This document shows positions 47,654 through 56,973 of a stretch of 64,000 bases of DNA, in pieces (positions within the stretch are counted from its first letter, which is position 1; each line of letters opens with the position of its first letter). The translations under genes were made by a program, and so were the position numbers. Origin of the DNA: Anaerolineae bacterium (lineage in GTDB: Bacteria; Chloroflexota; Anaerolineae; Aggregatilineales; Phototrophicaceae); the NCBI GenBank assembly GCA_022822305.1, contig JAJEBY010000016.1, positions 1 through 64,000 on the forward strand, in the 5' to 3' direction. Below the pieces are notes generated by a model. It was not told the origin of the DNA, did no database searches, and saw nothing but the letters and a program-made list of their open reading frames with translations.

Positions 47654-48622
47654 CTAATCGCAGGCGCTTGAATCCGGGCAATTGACCGGAGTGATTGGTA
47701 GCATGGCTTGTAACACGGCGGCGACGTTTTCGGCGCACAGATGGCGTGCCGCCCGGCGACTCTCGCGTGTGCCGCCGCCGATATGGGGCGTGAGCAGCAC
47801 ATTCTTCAGCTCGAGCAGGGCGGGATGGACCTCCGGCTCAAACTCAAAGACATCCAGCGCGGCGCCGGCGATTTTGCCCGTTTGCAACGCATCGACCAGC
47901 GCCTCCTCGCGTACTACCGGCCCGCGCGCCATATTGATGAAGAAGGCGTTCGACTTCATTTGCGCAAAACGCGAGGCATCAATCAGGTGGCGCGTGCTCG
48001 CGGTGAGCGGCGTATGCAGCGAGACGATATCCGCTTCCGCCAGCAGATCATCCAGCGCGCGATAAGCGGGGTCGTCGGCACGCGTACGGTTGTGGTAGAT
48101 GACGCGCATATCGAAGGCGCGGGCGCGTCGGGCCACCGCTTGACCGATGCGACCGTAGCCGATGATGCCGAGAGTCTTGTCGGCCAAGAGCGTCCCGTCC
48201 CAATTGCCGGGTTGGAAGCCATCGTCCCGCCACTTTCCCGATCGCACGTAATGATCGCCGGCAGTTATCATTCGCAGCAGATTCAAGATCAACGCGAGCG
48301 TACAATCGGCAGTTGACGCCACGAAAGCGTCGGGGACGTTTGTGGCCCAGACGCCGCGCCGCGCCATCAGATCAAGATCAAGGTTGTCGACGCCGGTCGC
48401 CACATTGGCCACGATCTTGAGGCGTGGCGCCGCATCCAGCAGCTGGCCGTCAACGATTAACTCGCCCTGATTGATGATGCCATCGAGCTCGGGCGCCAGG
48501 CGCAGCACGGCTTCGCGCGGCATCAGCGGACCGCCGCTGGGACCCTGTATGACCTGCGCCACGCCGACCAGGGGTTCGAGGGCATCAGCGGGCACGGCGT
48601 TGGTGATCAAGACGCGATACAT
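47654..48622 (-). CDS. D-2-hydroxyacid dehydrogenase (NAD(P))
   Basis: A 322-residue enzyme that interconverts 2-keto acids and D-2-hydroxy acids, such as glyoxylate or hydroxypyruvate reductase. The Rossmann loop is IIGYGRIGQAVARRA; catalytic Arg, Glu and His lie in NMARGPVVREEALVDAL, FEFEPEVHPAL and LLTPHIGGGT. It is the last gene of the leftward catabolic operon. ATG 48622 is two bases after the RraA stop; an in-frame GTG overlaps that stop as GTGA. In context it could reduce the small keto acid released by the aldolase. Confidence 0.92.
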   Translation of the reverse strand: MYRVLITNAVPADALEPLVGVAQVIQGPSGGPLMPREAVLRLAPELDGIINQGELIVDGQLLDAAPRLKIVANVATGVDNLDLDLMARRGVWATNVPDAFVASTADCTLALILNLLRMITAGDHYVRSGKWRDDGFQPGNWDGTLLADKTLGIIGYGRIGQAVARRARAFDMRVIYHNRTRADDPAYRALDDLLAEADIVSLHTPLTASTRHLIDASRFAQMKSNAFFINMARGPVVREEALVDALQTGKIAGAALDVFEFEPEVHPALLELKNVLLTPHIGGGTRESRRAARHLCAENVAAVLQAMLPITPVNCPDSSACD

Positions 48623-48624
48623 GG

Positions 48625-49323
48625 TCACATGATGCCGAATTTTTTGAAGGCGTCGGCAGCGCCCATTCCATTTTCAATCGCTTGTCTGACGAGTGTCTCG
48701 CCACGCGCTTTTTCGATTGCGGCGGTAAAGATCTCCGTTTCCGCCTCTTGTGGCACAACCAGCACGCCATCGACATCGCCGAAGACGATATCGCCGGAGC
48801 GCACGCGCACGCCGTCGATTTCCAGTGGAATGCGGAAATCCAGCACCTTGCCGCGCGGTCCTTGATCCTGCGCGTAGGAGCCATAGGCAAAGGCAGGAAA
48901 GTTCAACGCCAGGATGCCGTTGGTATCCCGCAAGTAACCATCGACCACGGCTCCGGCCGCGCCCAGCTTGACGGCTCGCGTGCTCATCAATTCGCCCCAG
49001 AGCGCGTAACGCGGCGAAGCGCCGGTGCAGACGTAAACCTCATTGAGCTTGAGATCGTCGAGAGCTTCCAGCATCAAGCCGAAGGACTTGGCCATGACCG
49101 GATTATTGTCTGAGGCGATATTCTCGTCAAAGACGTCGGCTTCCAGCACGGTCATGGCGCGACCGATGACGACCATGTCGTCACGCAGCGGCCGGATCCG
49201 CGGTGGCAAAAACTGGCGCAAGAAGCCCAGTTTGTCCATGACATCGCCGACCACAGCCGTGAACAGCTCCTGCCGGGCCAGGCTAAACAATCCATCGTCG
49301 TCGTTCCAAAGTTTGGCGCTAAT
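48625..49323 (-). CDS. RraA-like aldolase, probably with an ATT start
   Basis: A RraA/HMG-aldolase-family protein. Members include 4-hydroxy-4-methyl-2-oxoglutarate aldolases and the RNase E regulator RraA. Seen are ELFTAVVGDVMDKLGF, the metal/substrate set GAVVDGYLRDTNGI (DGxxRD), and FGDVDGVLVVPQEAE. Relatives start about ten residues before the first usable TTG (49290). In frame, SAKLWNDDDGLFSLARQ runs from an ATT at 49323 that has a perfect AGGAGG seven bases upstream (49336-49331). I infer an ATT start (232 residues), or a mutated ATG. It overlaps the enolase operon neighbours closely and likely cleaves the 2-keto-3-deoxy product. Confidence 0.87.
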   Translation of the reverse strand: MSAKLWNDDDGLFSLARQELFTAVVGDVMDKLGFLRQFLPPRIRPLRDDMVVIGRAMTVLEADVFDENIASDNNPVMAKSFGLMLEALDDLKLNEVYVCTGASPRYALWGELMSTRAVKLGAAGAVVDGYLRDTNGILALNFPAFAYGSYAQDQGPRGKVLDFRIPLEIDGVRVRSGDIVFGDVDGVLVVPQEAETEIFTAAIEKARGETLVRQAIENGMGAADAFKKFGIM

Positions 49324-49335
49324 GGCGATCCCTCC

Positions 49336-50502
49336 TCAGATGTAGTATGCCCGATCACGCGGCGGATTTCGCAGCCCAGGATGCTGCAGCAGCACCGCTT
49401 CGTCAATATCAAAACCCAGACCGGAGCGCTCCGGCAGCACAAAGTGACCGTTTTCAATGGGCAAGGGGTGAGACAAGCATTCGTCGCGCCAGGCGACATC
49501 CTTGAACATGAATTCCTGGCGGAAGAAGTTGGGTATCGCGGCGACGGCATGCGCCGAAGCGATGGTCGATATGGGGCCGTTGGGATTGTGCGGGGCGATC
49601 GGCACATTGTAGGCCTCGGCCAGAGTGGCGATCTTGCGCATCTCGCTGATGCCGCCGCAGCGGGTGATATCGGGCATCAGGACATCGGCGGCAGCCGCAT
49701 CGAGAACGCGCTTCGCCATATAACGCGAATGCAGTCGCTCGCCCACGCAGACCGGCAGCGTTATGCGGCGGCGGATATCGGCGATGGCTTCCGGGTATTC
49801 GGGCAGCGCGGGCTCTTCGTACCACATGCAATTGAAATCCAGTTCGGCCAGTCGATGCGCCATCTCAACCGCCGTCGGTCCATTGAGAAAGGCGTGAGTT
49901 TCGATGGCGATGGGCAGATCGGGGCCTACAGCTTCCGCCACCGCGGCCACCAGGTCCAGCGCCAGCCGCTTCTGGTCGGCGCGCAACTGATTGGTATCGC
50001 TGAGATCATCGCCGTACCCGTAATGCACATGGGCGAAGGGATCGAACTTGAGCGCTGTGAAGCCGGCGGCGACGGTTTCTCGCGCTTGCCTGGCATAACT
50101 GGCGGCGGAATGATCGCCGGCGATAAACCAGTAGTTGGCGTAGAGTTGAATTCGATCGCGGTACTTGCCGCCCAATAGTTCGTAGACCGGCGCGTCGAGC
50201 GCCTTGCCCTTGATATCCCACAAGGCGATATCGATGGCGCTGATGGCGGAGAGCAGGGGGCCGGCTTGGCCCAGCCAGTGCATGTCGCGATACAGCTTGG
50301 TCCAGATGTAGTCGATGCGGCGGGCATCCATGCCGAGGACGACCTTGCCGACGTGTTGGCAAGCGGCTTCAATCAGCGGCGAGCCGGGCCAGTTGGTGGC
50401 CTCGCCCCAGCCATGAAGGCCTGAGTCGGTCTCGACCTTGACCAGCGTCCAATTGTACTTGATGCCTTCGACGAGATAGGTTGTGACGTTGCTGATTTTC
50501 AT
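49336..50502 (-). CDS. Enolase-superfamily sugar-acid dehydratase (galactonate dehydratase type)
   Basis: A 388-residue mandelate racemase/muconate lactonising-type enzyme. Metal ligands are Glu in IAIETHAFL, WYEEPALPE and VCVGERLHSRY; the catalytic His is in IAPHNPNGP; and PDITRCGGISEMRKIA is typical. This set is that of D-galactonate/gluconate-type dehydratases, which turn aldonic acids to 2-keto-3-deoxy acids. The first metal ligand being Glu rather than Asp is a minor variant. It starts with ATG 50502 overlapping the P450 stop (TGATG) and is followed by the RraA-like aldolase, suggesting consecutive steps. Exact substrate unknown. Confidence 0.9.
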   Translation of the reverse strand: MKISNVTTYLVEGIKYNWTLVKVETDSGLHGWGEATNWPGSPLIEAACQHVGKVVLGMDARRIDYIWTKLYRDMHWLGQAGPLLSAISAIDIALWDIKGKALDAPVYELLGGKYRDRIQLYANYWFIAGDHSAASYARQARETVAAGFTALKFDPFAHVHYGYGDDLSDTNQLRADQKRLALDLVAAVAEAVGPDLPIAIETHAFLNGPTAVEMAHRLAELDFNCMWYEEPALPEYPEAIADIRRRITLPVCVGERLHSRYMAKRVLDAAAADVLMPDITRCGGISEMRKIATLAEAYNVPIAPHNPNGPISTIASAHAVAAIPNFFRQEFMFKDVAWRDECLSHPLPIENGHFVLPERSGLGFDIDEAVLLQHPGLRNPPRDRAYYI

Positions 50503-51719
50503 CAGGCCGGCTCAAATGCTATCGGCAGCGATTTCAGTCCGCGAAAGAGCGCGCTGTTCCATTCCAGGTCATCGTGCGCCAGGCGGATATGTTTCAGGCG
50601 AGCCAAGAGCCCGCGAAAAGCAACCGGCGCCTCGAGACGAGCCAGCGGCGCGCCCAGACAGAAATGGGGTCCGTATCCAAACGCCAGATGTTTGTTGGGC
50701 GAACGGGTGATATTGAGCGCATCGGGATCGGCAAATTGCGCCGGGTCGCGATTGGCGGCGCCCAAAAATTGCATGATCAGCTGGTCCTTTTTGATCGTCT
50801 TGTCGCCGATGGCAACATCGCGGGTGGCGATGCGGCGATTGCGCTGGAACGGACCTTCGTAGCGCAAGAATTCTTCCGTCGCTGATTCCGCCAGATCGGG
50901 GTTGTCGAGCAGGCGCCTGAATTCATCCGGATGCTGCAGCAAAACGTACATGCCGTTGGCGATAAGATATGTTGTGGTCTCGTGTCCGCCGATCAGTATC
51001 GTCACGCAACTCGATACCATCTCTTCCTCAGTCAGCTTTTCGCCTTCCAGCTCCGCTTTGACCAAGGCGGTGATCAGATCATCTTGCGGATCGCGCCGGC
51101 GCTTGGCGTAGATATCGCGAAAGTACTGCTGCATCGCCAGCAGGGCGTCCTGGGAACCCAGCAGGATTTCCGGCGTGGGCTTGGGCGTGGCCATGAAGGC
51201 GACGATTTCTCTCGACCATTGCTTGAACTTGGCGTGATCTTCGACCGGGATGCCCATCATTTCGGCGATGACGGTGACCGGCAGCGGATAGGAGAAATCC
51301 CAAATCACGTCCATTTGGCCGCGCTCAATTTGTTCGTCAATCAGCCGGTCAACGATGTCTTCGATATAGCGTCGCATTTTGCGGATGGCGCGAGGCGTGA
51401 AGGCCATATGCACCAGCTTGCGCATGCGGGTATGATCGGGCGGATCGACATTGATCAGCCCTTGCGAATAGTGTCGCACCAGCGGCTCGACTCTTTCCCA
51501 CAGCGGTTCCGGCAGATCCATGGATGCCGTCAGCCGCCCCAGGCTGGTGAAGGTCTGATAATCCTGCAGGGTCCAGGTAATGTCTTCATAGCGGGTTAGC
51601 ATCCAGCAGCCCCAGGCATCACTCCAGTAGACCGGCGCATGCTCGCGCATCTGGTGATAGACCGGATAGGGATTCTGGTTGAATGATTCTGCCGCGAGCA
51701 AATGATCAAACTGACTCAT
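50502..51719 (-). CDS. Cytochrome P450
   Basis: A 405-residue soluble class I P450 that inserts oxygen into a substrate using ferredoxin electrons. Motifs: haem loop FGYGPHFCLGAPLARLE with Cys354, I-helix ILIGGHETTTYLIA, K-helix ExxR in TEEFLRYEG. ATG 51719 follows GGGGAGAG; nine codons upstream reach 51743. No ferredoxin or reductase gene is in the window. Its place between a sialidase-like gene and a sugar-acid dehydratase is unusual; bacterial P450s in such loci are known to remove O-methyl groups from methylated sugars (porphyran 6-O-methylgalactose), which would fit, but this is inference. Confidence 0.94.
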   Translation of the reverse strand: MSQFDHLLAAESFNQNPYPVYHQMREHAPVYWSDAWGCWMLTRYEDITWTLQDYQTFTSLGRLTASMDLPEPLWERVEPLVRHYSQGLINVDPPDHTRMRKLVHMAFTPRAIRKMRRYIEDIVDRLIDEQIERGQMDVIWDFSYPLPVTVIAEMMGIPVEDHAKFKQWSREIVAFMATPKPTPEILLGSQDALLAMQQYFRDIYAKRRRDPQDDLITALVKAELEGEKLTEEEMVSSCVTILIGGHETTTYLIANGMYVLLQHPDEFRRLLDNPDLAESATEEFLRYEGPFQRNRRIATRDVAIGDKTIKKDQLIMQFLGAANRDPAQFADPDALNITRSPNKHLAFGYGPHFCLGAPLARLEAPVAFRGLLARLKHIRLAHDDLEWNSALFRGLKSLPIAFEPA

Positions 51720-51735
51720 CGGCGCACTCTCCCCG

Positions 51736-53568
51736 TCAGTCAAGGCCCATGCGATAGTTGCCGATCACCTCGGAGGTACGCAGATATCGATCATAAATCC
51801 GCAGGGCGCGGACTCCGGCGCCAATCTCGACGCGTTCGGCATCACCTTCAGCTGCCGCGCCGTCTTGCACGCTCGTGCTGCCCGGCGCGATGATCGGATT
51901 CTTTGATTTGCTGTTGACATGCCGCAAAGCTGGATTGAAGCGCCCCCAGCCAAATTGCCGATGGTCGCCGCCGTCGCACAAGATCCCGTCCACAAAGAAG
52001 GTGATGATTTTGGGTCCGCCATCGACCACCACCGCCAGGTGCTGCAGCTTTCCCGCTTCCAGCAGGCCCGGGTCGCAATCCCAGCGGCTTTCAGTCCGAC
52101 CGTCGTTAAGGATGATTTCGATGGTTGCGCGCGCGGTCGTCTGCAACGCCCAGCCTTGTCCGTTGGGCGCGCGCGCGTCCAGCAGCTTCTGGCCGCCGTC
52201 GAGGCTTTCCAACCGCAGCCACAGGTCCAGGCTGAATCCGTTGCGCAGATCCTTGGCGCCATAGTCGGGTCGCTGATGATCACGCGTATTGAAGGCGGGC
52301 AATGGCGGGATGACTACTTGAACGTTTGTGTCATCAATCGCATTCCATTGAGCGATGCATCCGGATGTCGTCAAGCTGGGCTCGTTTTCAAGCTGCCCCC
52401 AAAGCCCGTCCAGCAGGTCCTGATCGAGAAGATGGACACGCGCTTTATCCTTCTGCGTTTCCAGCAGATACCGATTGCCTTGATCTTCGACCAAATCGGG
52501 ATAGCTCATGCGGACGTAACTGTCGTCGTCGTAAAGGACGATTTCCGGCTGCGACCATTGGATGATGCGTCCGTCGGCGGAATCGACCTCGACGCCGCCG
52601 CATAGCCAGACCGGATTGCGATCCTCGTACCAATTGCCGCCATGATTGTGATACCAGTAAAGGTACTTGCCATTGCTGCATTTCCAGGCGAAATTGGCGG
52701 CGCGCGGATGCTTCATCAAGCGGCCGTTGGCGTAACATTTGTATGCCGGCTGCGTCCAGGCGCGACCGCCATCGCGGCTGTAGGCGAAGGCGGGACGGCC
52801 GTCGATGGTGCGATACACGCTATAGATTGAACCATCGCTGAGCAAGGAATAACTGTGCTCTTCGGCGATGGGACCGCCGCCGGGCGGCGTGCGCAAGCCG
52901 GCATCGCCGTCGGGCAGGGTCTCCCAGTTGATCGCTTCCGGATCGCTTTCCGTCAGGATATTGTCGCTGCGCAGCAATACGCCCTCCGAGCGCGTGAAAA
53001 ATCCATGACCCAGACCCCCGACTTTGTGCAGGGAAACGTAGGCAGCGCCATCGCGGACAATTGGCTTGCCCACGTTCCAGAAATATCGGATCGCGCCGCC
53101 GTAGGGATTTTCCCGGTCTATGGCCATCTCGCGCACGGGAATGTGATAGCGCTTGTCTGACCAGGTCAGCCCGTGGTCATCGCTATACTTGAAAACGAAA
53201 CTACCTTGAGAATCGACGCGGTAGCATTCGCCGTCTTTGTAGGGCGGGTCATCGGCTTTGACATAGCGTCGATCGTCGGTGTTGTGATTGTAAAATAGAT
53301 AAATTCGTCCGCTCGACGCCTTTAGGGGCACCGCATAGGAGGCTTCCGGTCCGTCCGCGGGTTCGACCGGCGCCGGCGGGGACCAGGAGCGGCCCTGGTC
53401 GACGCTGCGCGTGGCTATGATATGCTGGCCTGTCGAGCCCTCAACGCCGACGCCGGTCGTGATCGTCACCAACCAGGCGCCATCGTCGGTGATAACCGCA
53501 TAGGGCTGATCGCTGTAGCGCTGGGTGGGAATCTCGTGTCCCTCGGTTATCAGGCGATTGTCCGTCAT
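51736..53568 (-). CDS. Sialidase-like BNR protein with LamG-type domain
   Basis: A 610-residue protein without signal peptide. The N-terminal ~400 residues form a BNR propeller with Asp-boxes SVDQGRSWSPP, SDDHGLTWSDK and SRDGGRAWTQP; RYSDQPYAVITDDGAW is the first blade. Residues about 430-590 form a concanavalin/laminin-G-like jelly roll (GFSLDLWLRLESLDGG, HLAVVVDGGPKIITFFVDG), usually sugar-binding. Fold suggests a glycoside hydrolase acting in the cytoplasm on imported oligosaccharide; catalytic Arg triad and Tyr cannot be confirmed. ATG 53568 has GGAG six bases upstream. It lies between P450 and OppF genes in the operon. Confidence 0.85.
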   Translation of the reverse strand: MTDNRLITEGHEIPTQRYSDQPYAVITDDGAWLVTITTGVGVEGSTGQHIIATRSVDQGRSWSPPAPVEPADGPEASYAVPLKASSGRIYLFYNHNTDDRRYVKADDPPYKDGECYRVDSQGSFVFKYSDDHGLTWSDKRYHIPVREMAIDRENPYGGAIRYFWNVGKPIVRDGAAYVSLHKVGGLGHGFFTRSEGVLLRSDNILTESDPEAINWETLPDGDAGLRTPPGGGPIAEEHSYSLLSDGSIYSVYRTIDGRPAFAYSRDGGRAWTQPAYKCYANGRLMKHPRAANFAWKCSNGKYLYWYHNHGGNWYEDRNPVWLCGGVEVDSADGRIIQWSQPEIVLYDDDSYVRMSYPDLVEDQGNRYLLETQKDKARVHLLDQDLLDGLWGQLENEPSLTTSGCIAQWNAIDDTNVQVVIPPLPAFNTRDHQRPDYGAKDLRNGFSLDLWLRLESLDGGQKLLDARAPNGQGWALQTTARATIEIILNDGRTESRWDCDPGLLEAGKLQHLAVVVDGGPKIITFFVDGILCDGGDHRQFGWGRFNPALRHVNSKSKNPIIAPGSTSVQDGAAAEGDAERVEIGAGVRALRIYDRYLRTSEVIGNYRMGLD

Positions 53569-53577
53569 GTCTGCTCC

Positions 53578-54591
53578 TTAGTCTTCGATACCTTGCAATT
53601 CCAGTTCATCAGCAAAATGGCAAGCGGCGACTTGCTGAGGCGCGACCTCAAGCAAGGGCGGTTCTTCTTCGCGGCAAATCTGTTGCGCGTAGGGACAGCG
53701 CGGATGAAAGTAGCAGCCGCTCGGCGGATGGGCGGGATCCGGCAATTCGCCTTCGACGCCGCCGCTCTCCGGCAGCGGCTGATCGGGATCAGGCCGCGGG
53801 ATGGCAGAAAGCAGCGCTTCGGTATAGGGATGGCGCGGGCGGCTGAATAGCAGGCGGGTAGGGGCTTGCTCGACCAGCTTGCCCACGTACATCACGGCCA
53901 CGTCATTAGAAACATGCTCGACGACGCTGAGGTCGTGGGCGATAAACAGATAGGTCAGACCAAGTTCGTCTTGCAAGTCCTTGAGCAGATTCAGGATCTG
54001 CGCCTGTACCGAGACATCCAGGGCCGAGACAGCCTCGTCACAGATGATCAGCTGTGGATTGATGCTCAGCGCGCGGGCGATGCCGATCCGCTGGCGCTGA
54101 CCGCCGCTGAAGGCGTGCGGATAGCGTTTCATATATCGCACGTCCAGTCCCACCAGTTCCAGCGCCTTGCGCACGCGTTGTTCCAGCGCTTTGCCCGAGG
54201 CGATCTTGTTGATGCGCAACGGTTCACTGACGATATCGAAGACGGTCTTGCGCGGATCGAGGCTGGAGTAAGGGTCCTGAAATATCATTTGCAGGTGCTT
54301 GCGGAATTCGCGCATCTCGCGACGACTCAGTTGCGCGAGGTCGGTTGACTCTCCCTGATGATGAAAAATGATCTCGCCGGCGGTGAGTTCAATCGCGCGC
54401 ATCACGCAGCGTCCCAAGGTCGTTTTGCCGGAACCAGATTCGCCAACCAAGCCCAGCGTCCGCCCGCGGTTGATGCTAAAGCTGACTTGATCCACCGCGC
54501 GCACGTGCCCGACGACGCGCCGGAGCAAGCCTTGCTCGATGGGAAAATATTTCGTGAGCCCGCGCACTTCCAGCAGGCTGGTTTCGCTCAT
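53578..54591 (-). CDS. Dpp/Opp-type ABC transporter ATP-binding protein (F subunit)
   Basis: A 337-residue ATPase with Walker [15 protein letters not shown], signature [16 protein letters not shown], Walker [15 protein letters not shown] and H-loop [11 protein letters not shown]. The C-terminal oligopeptide-type domain has the Cys-rich [15 protein letters not shown]. It pairs with the D subunit (55964-56971). The two ATPase genes are separated by a BNR gene, which is unusual. Transport of peptides or of oligosaccharides is possible in this family. Confidence 0.93.
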   Translation of the reverse strand: MSETSLLEVRGLTKYFPIEQGLLRRVVGHVRAVDQVSFSINRGRTLGLVGESGSGKTTLGRCVMRAIELTAGEIIFHHQGESTDLAQLSRREMREFRKHLQMIFQDPYSSLDPRKTVFDIVSEPLRINKIASGKALEQRVRKALELVGLDVRYMKRYPHAFSGGQRQRIGIARALSINPQLIICDEAVSALDVSVQAQILNLLKDLQDELGLTYLFIAHDLSVVEHVSNDVAVMYVGKLVEQAPTRLLFSRPRHPYTEALLSAIPRPDPDQPLPESGGVEGELPDPAHPPSGCYFHPRCPYAQQICREEEPPLLEVAPQQVAACHFADELELQGIED

Positions 54592-54597
54592 AGCGAT

Positions 54598-55944
54598 CTA
54601 GCCCCTTATGGCGTCTATGGCAATCGGCGGTCGCAATCGCACCGGGTTATGGGCCGGGTCACAATCGCGCAGCCAATCGTCGGTGATGTATTTTCCTAGC
54701 AGGTAGTGTTTGCGATCGGGATAGAAAAGGATACGTTCTTCGCCGTCATCGATCAGGCTGGGATAAACCGCGACCTGTGTGCCACCGGTGCCGGGCAGCA
54801 ACACGCCATCGGATGTGGCGAAAATCTTGGGCGGGCCAAAGCGCAAGGGATGATCCACTTCGCCCGGGATCTCGCGTCCAACGGTCAGCCAGACCGGGTA
54901 GCGGTTGTGCTTGGAATCAACTGGCGATTTTCCGCCGTTGGCTGTGCCGTCATTATTGTAAAACAGCAGCAGATAACGTCCGTCGTGCAAGCGATAGAGC
55001 GGGCTGGGCGACATGGGATTGAGGATGGGATTGCCGCCCGGTTCGTACCGCAGAACCCGCGGCTCGTCCCAGGATCGGCCGTCGTCCTCGGATAGCGCGA
55101 AGTAGTTGACGCCGCATAAAGTTCGGAAGACGCAGATTAGCCTATCGCCGGACAGCGCCTGAACTTTTGGTTCTTGCGCGACGCTTATGCCCTGGCGGTA
55201 TGGGTTCTCGACTTGAATGCCATGCGCCGATTTCGGCCAGGTAGAGACGACCAGCTTTTCCGGGTCGCGCTCGGTCAGGATGTTCTCAAAATTCAGGAAC
55301 CAGATTTCCGACCAATGCTCCAACAGATTCAAGCTGAGCTTGACCGCCGGGTCCCAGGTGTTGCTGGCCCAGCGCGTGAAGGGCGCCAGTACCTGATTCT
55401 TTGCGGTGTAGAAGATGTTTTGGTAGACGATCCAATTGGGCGGCACAGAAGGATCGACATGGCTGATGGCGCTGGGCGCAATCGGAAAATCATAGGTGGC
55501 GCGGCTCCAGGTTAGGCCGTCGTCATCGGAGTAACGGCTGCGCACTGCGCCAGTTGTGTCTTCGCGGGCATCGTCGACCCCGACATTTTTGTTATAGATG
55601 AAATAGACGCGATGTCCGCCGTCCGCGAGCAGCCCCGGCGCTACGATTGGAAAGCCCCAGCTCGCCAATCCGACGCCGGGCGGATCATCGGGCTGTGGTC
55701 CATCAATGATTTGTGGCGGCGACCAGGCGCCGCCGCGATCGAGAGACCGGCTGACGACCACGCGCTGATCGCCGGCGTTCTCAACTGTTGATTGCGTCCA
55801 GAATCCCAGGAATGTGCCCGGCGGTGTTTTGACGACCAGGAAATGCTGATTGCAGGCGCCGGCCCCGGAGAAGTCATCAGGGATATAAGCTAGCAGGTCG
55901 GGTTGAGTCCGTTGCCATTCGTTTTCCAGATAGAGATCGTTCAC
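54598..55944 (-). CDS. Sialidase-like BNR propeller protein
   Basis: A 448-residue cytoplasmic protein related to the first half of the gene at 51736-53568. Asp-boxes are SRSLDRGGAWSPP, SDDDGLTWSRA and SEDDGRSWDEP, with LENEWQRTQPDLLAYIPDDF at the start. It lacks a LamG tail and a signal peptide. GTG 55944 is the start I prefer, 20 bases after the OppD stop; the open frame reaches 56100 inside oppD. Position between oppD and oppF strongly links it to the imported substrate. Active-site residues are not certain, so it might be a non-catalytic propeller. Confidence 0.82.
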   Translation of the reverse strand: MNDLYLENEWQRTQPDLLAYIPDDFSGAGACNQHFLVVKTPPGTFLGFWTQSTVENAGDQRVVVSRSLDRGGAWSPPQIIDGPQPDDPPGVGLASWGFPIVAPGLLADGGHRVYFIYNKNVGVDDAREDTTGAVRSRYSDDDGLTWSRATYDFPIAPSAISHVDPSVPPNWIVYQNIFYTAKNQVLAPFTRWASNTWDPAVKLSLNLLEHWSEIWFLNFENILTERDPEKLVVSTWPKSAHGIQVENPYRQGISVAQEPKVQALSGDRLICVFRTLCGVNYFALSEDDGRSWDEPRVLRYEPGGNPILNPMSPSPLYRLHDGRYLLLFYNNDGTANGGKSPVDSKHNRYPVWLTVGREIPGEVDHPLRFGPPKIFATSDGVLLPGTGGTQVAVYPSLIDDGEERILFYPDRKHYLLGKYITDDWLRDCDPAHNPVRLRPPIAIDAIRG

Positions 55945-55963
55945 GTTGAGTTGTCCATTTTGT

Positions 55964-56971
55964 TCATGTTTGGATATTTGTTGGCTCGTAAAGTACGCAA
56001 TTGACCGTATGCCCGGGCGATATCGTGACGGCGTCAGGCATGCGCGCATCGCACTTGCCCGGGATGAACTCGCTGCAGCGGCTGGCAAACGGGCAGGCAT
56101 CGGGCGGATTCAGCGGCACCGGCACAGTCCCTTTGATTGTCGCCAGGTGCTTGCCGTCGGTCTCGCCAAATTTCGGGATTGAGCGCAGCAGGCCCTTGGT
56201 ATAAGGATGCTTGGGCTCTTTGAAAATTTGATGCAAGCTGCCGAATTCGACGATCTTGCCCAGGTACATCACGGCCACATCGTCGGCCATGTTGGCGATT
56301 ACGCCAAGGTCGTGCGTGATAAACATGATTGCCATGCCGTTGTCGCGTTGCAGCCGCTTCATCAGTCGCAGAATCTGCGCTTGAATGGTGACATCGAGCG
56401 CGGTGGTCGGCTCGTCGGCGATGAGCAGGCGCGGATTGAGGATTATCGCCATGGCGATCATGCTGCGCTGCCGCATGCCGCCTGAGAGTTGAAAGGGGTA
56501 TTCGTCAATGCGTCTCTCGGGGGCGGGGATGCCTACCTCGTCCAAAAGCGCGATGGCGCGCTTGCGCGCGGTCTTTTTGTCGGTTTCGCCGTGGACGAAC
56601 AGCGCCTCCATGATTTGGTTGCCGACCGTATGCACCGGCGAGAAAGCAGTCATCGGCTCCTGAAAGATCATGGCGATCTCACGTCCGCGCAGGTCGCGCA
56701 TTTGGTCGCCGTCTTCGTCCAGTTGGGCAATGTCTATGGCGCCAAAGTCGTGGTGCAACATGATCTGCCCGCTCACGGAGCTGGTCTTTTTGGGCGTGAT
56801 GCGCATGATGGATTGGGCGGTCACGCTCTTGCCGCAGCCGGATTCGCCGACGATGCCCAGCGTGCGGTTTTTCTTGATGGCGAAAGACACGCCGTTGACC
56901 GCTTTGAGCGTGCCTTCTTCCAGCTCAAAGTAGGTATGCAGGTCTTTCACTTCCAGCACGACATCCGACAT
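55964..56971 (-). CDS. Dpp/Opp-type ABC transporter ATP-binding protein (D subunit)
   Basis: A 335-residue ATPase: Walker [16 protein letters not shown], signature [16 protein letters not shown], Walker [18 protein letters not shown]-loop [11 protein letters not shown], and the Cys-containing C-terminal oligopeptide domain ([16 protein letters not shown]). It is the first of the two nucleotide-binding subunits. ATG 56971 is three bases after the C-subunit stop; a GTG at 56977 would overlap it. Confidence 0.95.
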   Translation of the reverse strand: MSDVVLEVKDLHTYFELEEGTLKAVNGVSFAIKKNRTLGIVGESGCGKSVTAQSIMRITPKKTSSVSGQIMLHHDFGAIDIAQLDEDGDQMRDLRGREIAMIFQEPMTAFSPVHTVGNQIMEALFVHGETDKKTARKRAIALLDEVGIPAPERRIDEYPFQLSGGMRQRSMIAMAIILNPRLLIADEPTTALDVTIQAQILRLMKRLQRDNGMAIMFITHDLGVIANMADDVAVMYLGKIVEFGSLHQIFKEPKHPYTKGLLRSIPKFGETDGKHLATIKGTVPVPLNPPDACPFASRCSEFIPGKCDARMPDAVTISPGHTVNCVLYEPTNIQT

Positions 56972-56973
56972 TA

